From Russula earlei (taxonomy: Eukaryota; Basidiomycota; Agaricomycetes; Russulales; Russulaceae): a stretch of 64,000 nt of DNA. The first letter of the stretch is position 1, and each line of letters opens with the position of its first letter. The notes under the pieces were generated by a model. That model was not told the origin of the DNA. It saw only the letters and a program-made list of their open reading frames with translations, and did not search any database. Positions 23,259 through 35,150 of this stretch are shown here, in pieces. Made by a program: the position numbers and the translations under genes. The stretch is from NCBI GenBank assembly GCA_025769875.1, contig JAGFNK010000020.1, positions 1 to 64,000 on the forward strand. Direction: 5' to 3'.

Positions 23259-24834
23259 TACTTACGCCTCTATTTACCTTTCTGTCGCTGGTTCCTACTC
23301 CTCGCTTGGTATATACTTACATGCATGCTATCGGACTTCATGACTCTGTACTGATCCTTGTAGGTATTACACGCGTTGTTTGAAACGCATCCCATATAAT
23401 AGGGCCGTCCCCCGTTGAAGAGTCAAGAGTGCACGCCTGCATGGGGTTGGGCGGCATCCTCACTTGCAACCCAGAGTGGTTCGCCACCCCTGGCGCCAAA
23501 CGAATGACCATGTGGACTTGCCCCCACGTTGGCTACAATTCGAAAGGGCCGTACAGGTCGATAACGCCCTGATGAATACTACGGAAGGGTCGGTGAACGG
23601 TACTGAAGAGCCGGAAGAATGATGTCCGCTGTCCAAATTTGCTCAAGCCACGAGGAAAACCACTAAGAGAAGGGTCTCGTAATGCTTAGTACAGGAGCTA
23701 ATCGGCTCTCGAGGAGTGGGTGCGGAATTATTTGGAAGCACTGAACACGCATGGCAAAAAGCGGTACGGGTTGTCAGTTGACCGAAACTGAGACCGAGAT
23801 GAAGTTGCAGGCGAGGCGCGACTCGTAGGCGCGAGGCGTAGGGCGCAACGCAAGGCCACCCCAACGGGGAGTCACGGTTGTAATTAGGAACGACGAAACC
23901 TATTGAGAGCGCGCCATCATACCATCACGTTCGACCCCTTCTCCACCGCATGAAACGCGCTCCTCTATTCAACCAGTACGGTGGAACGTGGACAGGTGAT
24001 ACGCAAGACGCGGTCTCGGACACTTTGCCCCGTTGCGAGTTACGCTTCTCGTCGATCTCCGGCTGCGACATTTCCGGCCGCCGCCCAGATCTCCCTTGCC
24101 CCTTGCCCTTGCCCCTTGGCCTGGCGGCCCGACTCCTGGCGTGTGCTCGTTAACCGGTACACCCGCGACCAAGTCCATGTTAGTAGCAGCAATGTGCCCC
24201 GCTCGCTCCAAATGGTTCCCCCCAGACCCCAGACCCGGACGGTCGTGCCAATTGAATGGGACGGAACGACGCCGACAATCTCCGGGGTTCGAGATCACGC
24301 CACGCCCGCACTCTGTCCGCCGCGAAAGACCGCAGGAGCCCCCCCCCCCCCCCCTCAACAAAACCGGAGGAAAGCAGGGAAAGGGATTTGCCCGGCTGGT
24401 CTCTTTGTCTCCTGTCCTTGCCCGGCTTCCCCATCGATAACAAAACATGTGACCTCTCTCTCTTCGGGCTGGCGGGAAGCCAAGTGTGAAGGGAGGGAAA
24501 AGGGGTGCGCGGCGCGGGCGCTTTCGGGCGGGGTTGGATATGGCGACGGATCATGACATCCCATCCATTCGCACATGTTCTATTCGCGCAAACGTAATCA
24601 CATTCACGACCGGGGAGAGCCCTCTTCCCTCCTTTTCTGGTTTCCCGCGCCCAAAGAGTCACGCACGGCGCGATGAAACGATCAAATCAATGCGCGCGAT
24701 CACGATCGCTAAGCTGATGCAAAAGATGCTTTGCTCGCGACGCACCATAACCGAGAACGTCTCTCCCATTTCTTTCTCGGTCCTATCAGCCGACGGTACG
24801 ACTTCCGACGGGCGAAGACGAGCAGCCTGGGAGG

Positions 24835-24860
24835 AAAAAAAAAAAAAAAGGGGGGGGGGG
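24835..24860. repeat. A15-G11 homopolymer junction
   Basis: Fifteen A directly followed by eleven G on the + strand. Confidence 0.85.
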
Positions 24861-25794
24861 AGGGCACTGGGGGACAACCCTCTCGACTTGGCCATGTCAC
24901 AAGCACCCCCCCCCCCCGCCCTTCTGAAACGCCGGTGACAAAAAGCCCTTTCCTGGCAGCCTTTCACTTTTTTTTTTTTTTCTTTCTTTTTTTTTTTTGT
25001 CCCCCGCCAAATCTAGCAAACGTCCAACCGTCGCACTGGGACCCCTACCGGTTTGCAACCACGATTTTTCCCATCTCGACACTCCTTTGAGGGATCGTGA
25101 CGTCGCAAAGCTCACAGAATGGACAGGCGGCGGCCTGTTTGGAGCCCCCGTCTTTGTCAGTGCGCGCGATGATGCGCGCGACCGAGCCCTCATACATCGG
25201 TCGTACGTCGAAACAGAGCCGCCGACGGCACATGGCACGGCGCAGGCAACGTATCAACGTATCAACAGCTCGAAGTCGCGTATCGCGCGAGACGCGATAT
25301 TAATCATCGGGGCCAATCATCGAGGCCCGGCTGGTCTGTCTGGTCGTCTGAGGCTGGGGCTTCTAGCGTCGCATCGCGCGCTCAAGGCTCTGTCAGAGTC
25401 AGGGCTGACTCCATCCAGCCAGTAACACCGACCCGACCGCCCACCACCGGCACCAGCACCAGCACCAGCACCTCTCCACCTCTCCCCGTCGTCTCAAGAT
25501 GACGTGCGATCCAAGCCTTTACCGGTTTTTCCCAAAGTCGTGGTGCGAGGAATCCACATGGCACCACCACCTTGAATGATGGCGCCGTTAACGCGGGCAG
25601 TTCCCCTCCGCCCCCCCCCCCCCTCACCACCTCCCACAGCCCCCCTCGCCCACCGGCTCCGCGCCTTGCGCGTCTCCTGGTTGTCACGACTCTATTTGTG
25701 ATGCGGAGCCTCCGAGCCTCCGAGGACGTTGCTCAGTAGTCGTTACGCGAAATCAACCGCGACCGCATGGTGAAACGTCATCCTCGTCATCAAG

Positions 25795-25812
25795 CCCCCC
25801 CCCCCCCCCCCC
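25795..25812. repeat. 18-base C homopolymer
   Basis: Eighteen consecutive C in the block upstream of the clathrin 3' region. Confidence 0.85.
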
Positions 25813-25950
25813 TCCACCCTCTCTACCCCAGTGCACCCGGCGTCGCTGGCACCCCTCACGTAAGATGGCGGAGGGTGTGCACGGTTACCACGGTTGAAAT
25901 TATTGGGTCCGTTTGGCGAAGGGCGCGAACCGTGGGACGGATTTATCACT

Positions 25951-26463
25951 TCACGTCGTCCTGGCTTTGCTAGCAGCCTCCTGCAGCTCTAATATTAGCG
26001 GTGCGGTACGTAGCAGCCTTTGGGCGTCCTGGACCTTGAATATACGCACACTCTCGTAATTCGTCGCCTTCGTTTGTGCTGACTCAAGCTGCTGCTCAAG
26101 TACTTTGGTGTGTTTGAGACTCAAAATCGATCGATCCACTGGGTGAGCGCTAAGTGGTGGATGACATCGCGAATTTTAAATCAAACTGAGGAAAAAGAAT
26201 CCGGCATCGTGGCAATGACATCTCGGAACCAATAATCCAATCCGTACTCGCAGTCCGGTGAATAAAGATCAACGACTCGTAGAGGCCTGGCATGAGTGGC
26301 CGAGCATCAACCAGGTTTGCCTTATTTGGGGGATTATTGATGACTCCAAGTCTCTGAGGAGAGGAAACACTTTAGAGCGACTATGTGAGCTTCGCTGAAG
26401 AGTTGGTTGCCGACGGAAAGCAGACAAGTCCACGGAGTTGGTACCGAACTCGTAAGAATTCAC
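25951..26463 (-). pseudogene. Coding-like minus-strand fragments, unrecognised
   Basis: Several short stretches look like protein but do not join into one convincing gene. The last, 25951-26130, reads SILSLKHTKVLEQQLESAQT and is helical and possibly coiled-coil, ending ASKARTT at a stop. Upstream, different frames give GVINNPPNKANLVDARPLMP, YSPDCEYGLDYWFRDVIATM and FGTNSVDLSAFRRQP. Switching of frame over short distances without clean splice sites suggests either a gene with small exons or a decayed copy. No family was recognised. Confidence 0.3.
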
Positions 26464-26496
26464 CGGATATATCAGTGCGGTCAGTCACGTACTCTA

Positions 26497-26716
26497 ATGG
26501 AGTACTTCACACAGCATCTCCATAAGAATAGACTACCGCGGATGATCCTTGCGTCCACTATCGCAGCCATTTACTCAATCAAAGTCAGGTAAGTCCTTCC
26601 TGAGTAAGCATCTTCGACTAGTTTGAGTCACGACTCCAACGCGCAGCAAGATGAATGGAAGAAGCGTGAAACCAAGGCATGTGAAACTAGCGCATTACGA
26701 CAGGAGAAATAAGTAA
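26497..26716 (+). CDS. Tiny two-exon basic protein, convergent with clathrin heavy chain
   Basis: Candidate small gene. The ATG at 26497 opens MEYFTQHLHKNRLPRMILAS, continuing TIAAIYSIKV. A consensus GTAAGT donor follows at about 26589 and a CGCAG acceptor at about 26646. The second exon reads SKMNGRSVKPRHVKLAHYDR and ends at TAA 26714-26716. The product of about 53 residues has one short hydrophobic segment (MILASTIAAIYSI) flanked by basic residues, the pattern of a small organelle-membrane protein, but I recognise no family. Its stop is 20 bp from the clathrin stop on the other strand. The donor sequence is strong; conservation of the peptide is unknown. Confidence 0.4.
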
Positions 26717-26736
26717 CAAGGAAAAGAGGTGGTAGG

Positions 26737-29700
26737 TCAGAATGCGCCAAAACCGGTCATTTGCTTATGAAGATGGTCAGTTCCGGATTTTAGAACAGAA
26801 CAAATCGATCGACTCACAGGAGGAACTCCAAAAGCCACCCCGGTTGCACCATTCATTGGAGGTGGAGGGGCTTGACCAGCAAAGCTAGCAAGAAAGTGAT
26901 TAGCGATGAGAGAAAACGACGAGTGGAAACTGTACCCGTTTTCATGTGTGATCAGAAGGCGGTTCCCGAAGCCACCAGGATTGATTATGGGAGCATCAGC
27001 TTCCTGCTGTTCCTTCTGCTTCTCCTTCTTTGACCGTTCCCGTACTTCCTTCTCCAGTGCCGCCAACTTGTCGACCAATGTTCGTTGATGCTGGATTTTG
27101 TATGGCATATAGAAATCATTCAAGCCATTCCGCCACGATAGTTCCTCGACAATGTCAGAGCGCAGCAAGTCGAAGCAAATGTATAGCAGCGCTGCGAAGC
27201 ACTCCTTGTTCCCGATGTCCACAAAGTAAGAGAGGAGCTCCTCAGCGATATCAGTGGAACCCGAAACAGAGGCTGTAACCATGGCGTCTTTGTACAGCTT
27301 ATCGTGTTTGCTAAGGGAAATTGACTCCTCCCAGCGACCGTTTTTCTGAGGACGGGAGCACATCAACGGCGAGCATTCAATCGGGATTTCCACAACGCAC
27401 CTTGTACAAGTGTGCCGCAAGCCTGCGGAACTCGAGTAGCTCATGTTTCTCTAATCGCTTGGCAAGGCCAGTGTTGTCGAAGTTGTCAAAGCTGTCAATA
27501 GAATCCCGAAGTGTTTTGTAGTCCTCTTCCTCAATGAGCAGGTCGTTGTATGCGTCATTCACGGCTTCGATATTGAGCTGAAAAACGAGTGAGTGTGGAT
27601 GGCACCTAAGATCAGTGGAACGCACATGTTGTACAGCGATCAGATATGAGCGGATAAGTGGTATGTGATCAACCTGGCGGAACATGCGCACGACGCGTGA
27701 ATGATCGATGCGGGGGATGAGCACCGTTAGTAGGTCTGTCAAAAGGGTTGGTTGTTCTTGCAGGTAGAATGACAAGGCTTTGTAATAACTGACACAGAAA
27801 AAGTGAGATTAGAACAAAGGAGAGCAACAAGTTCGTAATACCCACATCTCAACATTTGCAACACGAACAACGACGTCTTTGAACTGATTGTGTTCCCAAG
27901 CATCAGCAGAACGCTCGATCATGGCAAGGGCAGCATTATCCTGCGGTATTTCGTTAGGTCTACTGGTATCCAATCGGGGAGCCATACCCACAAATTCGTC
28001 ATATTTCACGTAGAGGAAAACGAGCTCAGGCCATAGGTGTGCTTTCTCTGTAGCGCGGGTGACTTTCGGGATATTGATGCGCGAGACGAACAGTTTCAGA
28101 TGCTCCATCACTGATATAAAGCACTCAATCTGCATAACGTTCTATGATAAACACTCTTGGACTCACGCTTTTCGGGTCGGTATTTGCTGTAGAGAATAGA
28201 TAATTCGGTAAAGATGCCCATCTATCCTCGTGAGTTACGAGAATGGATACACAAGAGGTGGGCTTACATGAGCTCTCTCTAAGCTGAGACCGGCCTCGAG
28301 GAGGGAAATGATTTCCTCGAAATGACCCCGACGCTCGTAGCCTTGAATCAAAGTAGGAAGTTCTTCCGCATGAACGATGATGTTGAGACCACAAATTTGA
28401 GCCTATTGCGCTTAAATTTAGAGAAAGCAACATCCCCGATCTGATGGAACTCACGAGACGGAACTCTGACTTCTCCAAGCAAGCGGCATGTACTTGTTTC
28501 CAAACCCTGATAAGTAGTTAGCTTCATATCCGATCCTCAAAAGGTACAAAAACGTACTGGGTATTACCGGCTTTGCGTGCACTTTCGACAGCGGCCTGGT
28601 TCTCACCAAGATAAATAAGAGTTGTCGCAAGGCGAGCCCAGTTTGAAATGCTGGTGAAAAGGAGCTTCGCTGCCTCGTACAATTCATCTTCGAAACACTT
28701 TTCTCCAACTTCAAGAATATCCGCTACGTTTGTGAAATTAAGGAAATCTTCCATGTCATGCAAACGATCAGTTTTAGCATACGCATATGCAAGCTCAGTG
28801 TCGATCTTTGGTTCACGGAGACTCTTGCGCGCCATTTGGAGGAAACGAACCAGGTCGTCATATTTACCGGCGTGATTAGCTATCTCTATAACCTCAGCGA
28901 AGTTTGATGGGTCTTCAGCCTTGATATAAGAATCTAGGCCGAGTACAGTGAGCCAAGAAAGATCAAGGAGGCATCAGAAGCGTACCGATAGAGTCACGGA
29001 TCCGGAGGCCATCCAACTGCGCCTTGGCCAACCGGCTCCAGACTTCTGGTTTGTTGACCTTAATCGCGTAGTCAAGGCCACGGTCAATCGAGACGATGTA
29101 TTCAACGAGCACGTTGATCGCGTTCACGTGTTGTTCATATTTCTTATAGATCGTCAAGGCTTCCTCATAGAGGCCATGATCAGTGGCAATTCTCGCAATT
29201 TCCCCTTCGTCGTAATTTTCAAGTTTGTTGATATAGCCAACAACCTTCCCCTTATCGGCACGAACAGCAGTGAGGAGCAGCAGGTTCTGGAGATTCCGAT
29301 TGTCACGGAATGGTGAGGGCTCAAGAATAATCTTCTCGAGTAGTTCTATGAGCTCGATAGGAAGGTCGGCAGAGAGGAAGGCCTTGACAGTAACTGAAAC
29401 ATCGTCGGGATCGGTGCTCTCAGGGACAGCAGTTGCGACTACCTGTGCGGTACTTAGCTTTGTGAGGGCGCGTGAAAATTTTCATACTGACCTGATCAAT
29501 CAACTGTCGACGGTGCATATTATCCAGGACAAGAACTTGCGCCCACAACTCAGGAACACGACGCTTGACCAGGTACCGTGCCTGTTGTTTGAACATAGAA
29601 TTCTCGTTCGTGATCGAAATCAACTCCTCATCGCAAAAGCCCTTGGCATATGCGATGTACGCAAGGTAAGGGTCGCGAGCTTCACAGAATTTACCGATCA

Positions 29701-32700
29701 CAAGCGGCTCATACAACTGTACAAGCGAATTTAAGCACTTAACCATCGAGAGGCATGTGCACATACGTTATTCTCCTTCAAGAACTGTTCTGGATTGTTA
29801 TTACTGTCTATGGAGATTTTTGCAATCGCATTGAATATAGCAGGGTCTTGACTGCCAGCCTGCACACGCGTGTCCAACCACGGCAAGATAATCTTCAGGC
29901 GGTTGCGCTGCTCGACCTCGTTCACTAGCTCATCGACTGGGAACGTCCCTGTCACGGACGCAAGGAGACTCTTGATCGTTGCTTCGTCACAGTCGACATC
30001 CAACAGACCACCGATAACTTGGGGAGTGCGCACGGAGTTCACGCGTTGCACGTACACCTCAATGAACTTCGTGAGACCGTTTTGGTAGAGATACAAAACG
30101 AGGTCATGCACGAAGTCAAAGCGGTCGCAAACGATTATCAGCGGAAGCTGATCCGCAAGCTTGGCCTCCTTTAAAAAGTTCTTGACCTTCTCGGGATTAT
30201 AATGATTGGACTCCCGACAGATGCGCTCGACCTCACGGATCTGCCCAGTCCTTGTAGCAGCTTGGATGTACTTGTAGTGGACTTCAGGGTCATCACTCAG
30301 GTTTACTACGGAACCGAGGTAGTAATAGAGACCTTGCAGACCGAAAGTCAGCCTCAGTTACAAGAAGTTCTGCCAAACTTACCCTCGAAGCTCTTGAACG
30401 ATTCGAACATCTCGATGAGCTTGACTGCTCCGAGGATGTCGGAATACTTGGTAGCTATCTGAACTACGACCTGCAGATTCTGGCGAATATTCACGCGCAA
30501 CATCTCGTGCATGCACGCCATCGATTGCTCCGTGGTGAGACGGCTAAAGTAGCTAACGAGCCACTGGACTTGCACATTAGCTAATAGAAACTGAACGGAC
30601 GCAGGACGCACATCAGGAGCAAGAACATTGGTGTGAACAATAGCTCTCTTGATATCCGCGATATCTTCGTAGTGCTCTAAGGCCTTTACTGACAGTTTAG
30701 GTTCCGTACGTTAAAGAGAGACAAAAATTTACCCTCTGCAAAAGGCCAGCCTTCTCACATAAGTTGGCGATACGAGGGCGATCATAATGACTGAACATCT
30801 CATTGCCGAGTATTGCATCAGCGACTTGAGGTGCGTGAATGAGGTTCATCTCGAGAAGGCGTGTTTGCAGTGGTCCCTGCTCCGGTTTGTTGTCCTTGAG
30901 TGCGTCCAGAAGAAACGATGTCGCAGGTTGAATCATGTTTTGGGACATGAAGATGTCGACAACCTATAGGGCTTCCATCAACAAGTCTTATTGCCGATAC
31001 GTAAGAGATCACTGACCCGCTCAACGTCAACGAGGGGCCCAGTTTCGTCATTGACTAGGGCCGACGCAAATTCAGCACCTTTGTCAGGATTTGTGCGCAT
31101 AATGTGCTGTAAGAGAGCGACATAATCCGGATTATATCCGACCTTCTTCGCATAGAGCACGATTTTTTCCGTTTGCCCGGTCTCAGCGAAACAAGCGATG
31201 ACTTTGTTTGGAACATTCGCACGCAAGTACACACTCAGGGCTAAGGTCATATCATGTTGACGCACAATATCACCAAGCTCCTCGCTGCAAGTGAGCTACA
31301 ATCACTGTGATCAGAGGAAGGGACCGGGACAATGTATACGCAAGTAAAAACCTTGTTCTCCTTGAGCCATTTTTCCAGGAGCTGTTTCCTGCCCTGCTGC
31401 AACACCGGGCGAGCGAGCTCTACAGACTCGAGATGATTGAGTTCTCCTTTCTCTAGGAGAATCCCGAAGTACTGCAGAATGGGAGAAAGACCCCCCGCAG
31501 GAGAGGGTGCCTGTTTGAATGACTCGATGACCTGCGCTGTGCGCAGGATACCCTATCGATCAGGAGTGAACAGAGTCTACTTGAGCAAAGAAAATAAATT
31601 AGAGACAAACCTTCGGTGAGTTTGCAGCAATTTTCGCGGCCTCGTTGTACTGGCCGCTCTGGAATAGGGTTTGGTATTGCTTGATGTAAAGGTCATCTGC
31701 ACCAGGCAGGTTTCCACGACTTGCAAGTTTGAATGCGAGTTCCGTGTTGTTCAGGGTCGTCAAAGTGTACGGCACCAAGGTTTGCTCGTCCACACTAACG
31801 CCCAGTACTTGACCCTTCCTGTTGATACATAGAATCCCATTTGTCGCTTCGTGCTCGGTCGTCACAAAGATCGTCTCGCCAGAGATACGGTTCATGTAAA
31901 TGCATGCACCAGATTCTAGATCGTATAAGTGAATGAAGCCGTACTTCGTTGCGAGGTAGACAACTCCGTGTTTCTTGGACACCTGCATTGCGACGGGGAA
32001 GTCATTCGTAGCCTCAGGAGGGAAATACACGTCGACAGCTTTTTTCGTGAATGGAGGATTAGGTGATTGATTGTCGATCTCCACAACGTGCAACTGACGA
32101 GATCAAGTTTCACAAAAAAAAAAACATGCAACACAGCAATTACACGCACCTTTGCCCCATTACCGGTCCGTACGGTAAATGTGAATAACTTCGTTACATG
32201 CTGGTTCCCGTCAATCTTAATTTCCGCAAACGCAGCAGCATGACCTTCAATGGGCTGTGACACGCCACGCTCACGGCTGTAAAGCTGCATAGCTCCCTTC
32301 ACCTTGAAAGAGCTAGGATTCGTGGTATTTCCAGTGATCCCAACCAAAACCATCCACTTTTCATCTGCAGAAGTGCGATAGTTGATTATTTGGCTACCTG
32401 CAAGTGTCGCATGACGGTCGAAGATCTTCTGCGGAGGAGACGTCGCGTCCGTGGTGTTCCAATGGTACACTGAGGTATCCGTAACAACGCCTATTGTAGA
32501 CTCAGAAATCCACTTCCAGAAGACGACGTTTTCATTATTCTCGTGAGCCTTGACTTTTTGCTTTGTGTCGATGTTAAAAATCTGAAGAGTCCTGTTGGCT
32601 ATGGTAGATTTTAGCTTGGTCAGATTTCGAGGAACCGTCATGACACTTGCACTTCAATGCCAGGATCTTCTGAGTGGGATGCATGATGGCAGAATCAGCA

Positions 32701-32960
32701 CCGATTGGTCTCCGGAGGACATTGCTGGGGTCCGCAAGGTCGATGATGACCACTTGATTCTGCTCGTTGACTTTTTCGCGCACACAAATGAAATGGTCGG
32801 ACTCGAGGGTTAAAGTCTGTGTGATGGATGGCCAAGTGAGTGGAATAAACAAAGAGAAGTACGGGGTTGTATGAACCTGGAACGAAATTGAAGCAGGTTG
32901 AACACCGAGACTGGAGAGTTGGAGATGCTCCGCAAACGCGATGGGTTTAGAAATATCCAT
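26737..32960 (-). CDS. CHC1: Clathrin heavy chain
   Basis: Coat protein that forms the triskelion on trans-Golgi, endosomal and plasma-membrane vesicles. The start at 32960 gives [20 protein letters not shown], the typical beta-propeller opening, with [20 protein letters not shown] soon after. The propeller continues through [20 protein letters not shown] and [20 protein letters not shown]. The linker and leg follow with [20 protein letters not shown] and [19 protein letters not shown], then roughly 4 kb of helical repeats such as [20 protein letters not shown] and [20 protein letters not shown]. The C-terminal trimerisation region has [20 protein letters not shown] and a charged [14 protein letters not shown] segment. 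The last intron (donor GTGAGT after FGVPP) leads to a short final exon encoding QMTGFGAF with TGA at 26737-26739. Many short introns interrupt it; total length is consistent with the usual ~1,680 residues. It appears intact. Confidence 0.97.
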
Positions 32961-33148
32961 AGTGGATCGAGAAGAGAGGTGTGAATGCCGTTAAACGGCT
33001 CGAAGGGACGCGTCAGAGAGTGAAGTTGTGAGCAGGCCAGTGGGCTTTGGGGGGAAACTTGAGTTAACTCAATTTGGGCTTGTTTGCCGTACACAGCTAC
33101 CGAGGTATAAATATATTACAGCATTAAAGCGACCGTATGTACATAGGT

Positions 33149-34240
33149 CTACTCTTCCGCCAAAGCTAGAGCTTGCTCCAATTCGTCTTCCTCTGTCAAA
33201 GCAGCAGGAGGCGGCGCATTTCCGTAGATAAGTCTCTGCACAACGATCGCTGCGGAACCACGAGTTAGAACTCAGCCAAAATGGGTCTCCCACACCTACC
33301 AATGTCCACCGAGAGTTGAAAGATTGCACAGATTTTGAATTGTAGAGGCGACCCCTTGGCGAAGAAGTAAACCGTCCTGCAAGAAATTGGCGTGTCATCA
33401 AGCTTGTGAGATGAGCTTGGATGAAAAAGGGGCCGTACTTGAACGAGTCTCCCCCAACCCAGCCTATCAGTGTTGACATCCGGAACCCATATAGAGATTT
33501 TTGATTGTAATTACTTGGCAGGGTTGAGCAGGGTACAATACTTGGACAGTAACGTGACCAACCTTATAAACTGCGGAAGTGGCAGCGTGCTCTCCAATCC
33601 CAAGGAAAAGAAGCCAAGGAGCCACACGAAAACATCCGATCGGCCAAATATAAGCACCAGGATCGTAAGGAGGACGCTGGTGTGAATCAGAAAACGACAG
33701 TTGCGAGCCCCGTTATGTTCACGTACATATATCCGGCAAGGAACTCGATATGTTGTGAGTAAGTTGTCCATTGCCAGAACCCTAATGGCCGGGAAGATAC
33801 GCCAAAATTCTCTGGGCTTAAGCGTGGGCGATATAGAACACAGATATACAACAACGCTAGCTAAGACGGTTCAGCGTTGTCTAATGATGTACGGTGGAGG
33901 CTTACTTGACACAGAACCATCAAAAGGGACTGCACCAAGAGCGCGAGCTCAAAGCGCTCCCCAAGCCAGAAGAAACATCGGGTGATATTGGCCAGAAGCC
34001 TAGGCAGCCAGTTAGTCGGAAAGCACCAAAGAATTATGACTCGCGTACAGAACTGCACAAACATCTCGAGAAAACCCCGTAGAATCCCTGACCAGTGGAC
34101 TTGGGTGAGCATGAACTCCGGGCTGGCGTTAGTGGCGCGTACTTTTTCTTGATTATGGATGTAGTCTGATCGACGTAGACGAGTGGTGGACCGATAGCCA
34201 TCCCTATGGACGCTAAGGCTGAGAACCAATGGGGAGCCAT
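33149..34240 (-). CDS. PQ-loop membrane protein, Any1/PQLC1 (SLC66A2)-like
   Basis: Multi-pass membrane protein. The start at 34240 gives MAPHWFSALASIGMAIGPPL, then VYVDQTTSIIKKK, the first PQ-loop-like repeat. The next exon reads LLANITRCFFWLGERFELAL and LVQSLLMVLCQ. The second repeat is FVWLLGFFSLGLESTLPLPQ (a true PLPQ motif) followed across introns by MSTLIGWVGGDSFK. The last exon encodes AIVVQRLIYGNAPPPAALTE and an acidic tail ending LALAEE, stop 33149-33151. Yeast Any1 (Cfs1) and human PQLC1 have this two-repeat organisation and act in Golgi/endosome phospholipid asymmetry, opposing flippases. That function is inferred from family. The clathrin start lies 189 bp downstream, in the same direction. 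Confidence 0.85.
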
Positions 34241-34440
34241 CTTCCCCTCGCAGCGAGTAAAGATGCGAGCAGTCGCAGGAGGACACGTCTACTTCTAATC
34301 AGCCCGCTGACATATCCATGGAAACGCCGCAGTTGGTGGCGTCTCTGAGCCCGTTTAACCCATCTCAACCCCTGTAAGACAGGAAACTGAGCTTCGTCGG
34401 TCGTCAGCTCACCAGTTTGTTTCCTTCTGCCCCGCCACTT

Positions 34441-35150
34441 ATGGACGTGGAAAATACTCACGCACAGAATTCATCTCATCGTTCCCACCAGTATGATAGG
34501 TTCACAAGGTGAACGTGGGTCTGACCGTATCTCGTCGCTTGCTTATCATGAGTGACAACTCTCTGTGTGGTTTAAGTGTACTGATGAGTTTTTCTTTAGC
34601 CCTAAGGAAGATTTCGGTCACTGTTCATTCATCGTTGGTCCGGAACATGTATAGCGAGGAAGGTGTCAAACTGCCTGGTCTGGTATCTTGTCGCAAGAAC
34701 AGGTTGTAATAGTCTGTATATCCAGTCAGAACTATTAGCCCAGTGTCATTCCCGGAGCAAGAATGTTGTGAATGAGCGTTCTCACCCGTACAAGTCGGTA
34801 ATCCCATTTTGCATCCCAGATCTTTTTGGCAACGATGATTATCCACGCCTCGTTCGACTGATATGAACCTGACAGAGTAAACTCATCTCAGGTATTCCCA
34901 TCACTGGGTCTCATCATATCACCTCAAGTGACACCCCACTGCTTGCTTCTGATCGTGTCATCACATTGTTACGACCCACTCGGATGGATGGCGCATTTAA
35001 TTGGCTTCCTCGGAACTGTCCAACGTTGAGTACTGAGTCATCACAGATTTCTTTGATGGTGCGTGCCACGAAGGCGTCCTGATCTTTGAACCAGATGAGA
35101 TCAAGGAAGTCCAACGTTTGTGCCGTGATCGGTTAGGAGCTCTCATCTGA
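34441..35150 (+). CDS. Possible multi-exon gene, unrecognised
   Basis: Evidence is partial. An ATG at 34441 opens MDVENTHAQNSSHRSHQYDR and is followed by a GTGAAC donor-like site; the far end is a convincing C-terminal exon reading DGACHEGVLIFEPDEIKEVQ and then RLCRDRLGALI with TGA at 35148-35150. In between, coding-like pieces include HPYKSVIPFCIPDLFGNDDY (about 34787-34846) and VITLLRPTRMDGAFNWLPRN (about 34957-35018). I could not place all introns so that these join in one frame. The ATG lies 200 bp from the PQ-loop gene start in the opposite direction, a normal arrangement for a divergent pair. No family assigned. Confidence 0.3.

Larger units (their letters stand above)
23259..25950. other. 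GC-rich non-coding block with long homopolymers
   Basis: About 2.7 kb without a recognisable gene. Frames up to 191 codons exist (23981-24556, plus), but they overlap others in all frames and have low-complexity Arg/Pro-rich translations. Homopolymers are frequent: C16 at 24339-24354, A15 followed by G11 at 24835-24860, C12 at 24906-24917, T-rich 24970-25000, C13 at 25611-25623, C18 at 25795-25812. CACCAG trinucleotide repeats occur near 25447-25470. Confidence 0.6.

Noticed and set aside
24270..24300. GGGGTTCGAGATCAC, resembling a tRNA T-loop
   Set aside because: No acceptor stem, D-loop or anticodon arm can be built around it.
23981..24556. 191-codon plus frame and overlapping 150-codon frames
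   Set aside because: Low-complexity Arg/Pro translation, open in several frames at once because of GC-rich composition, with no motif or splice context.
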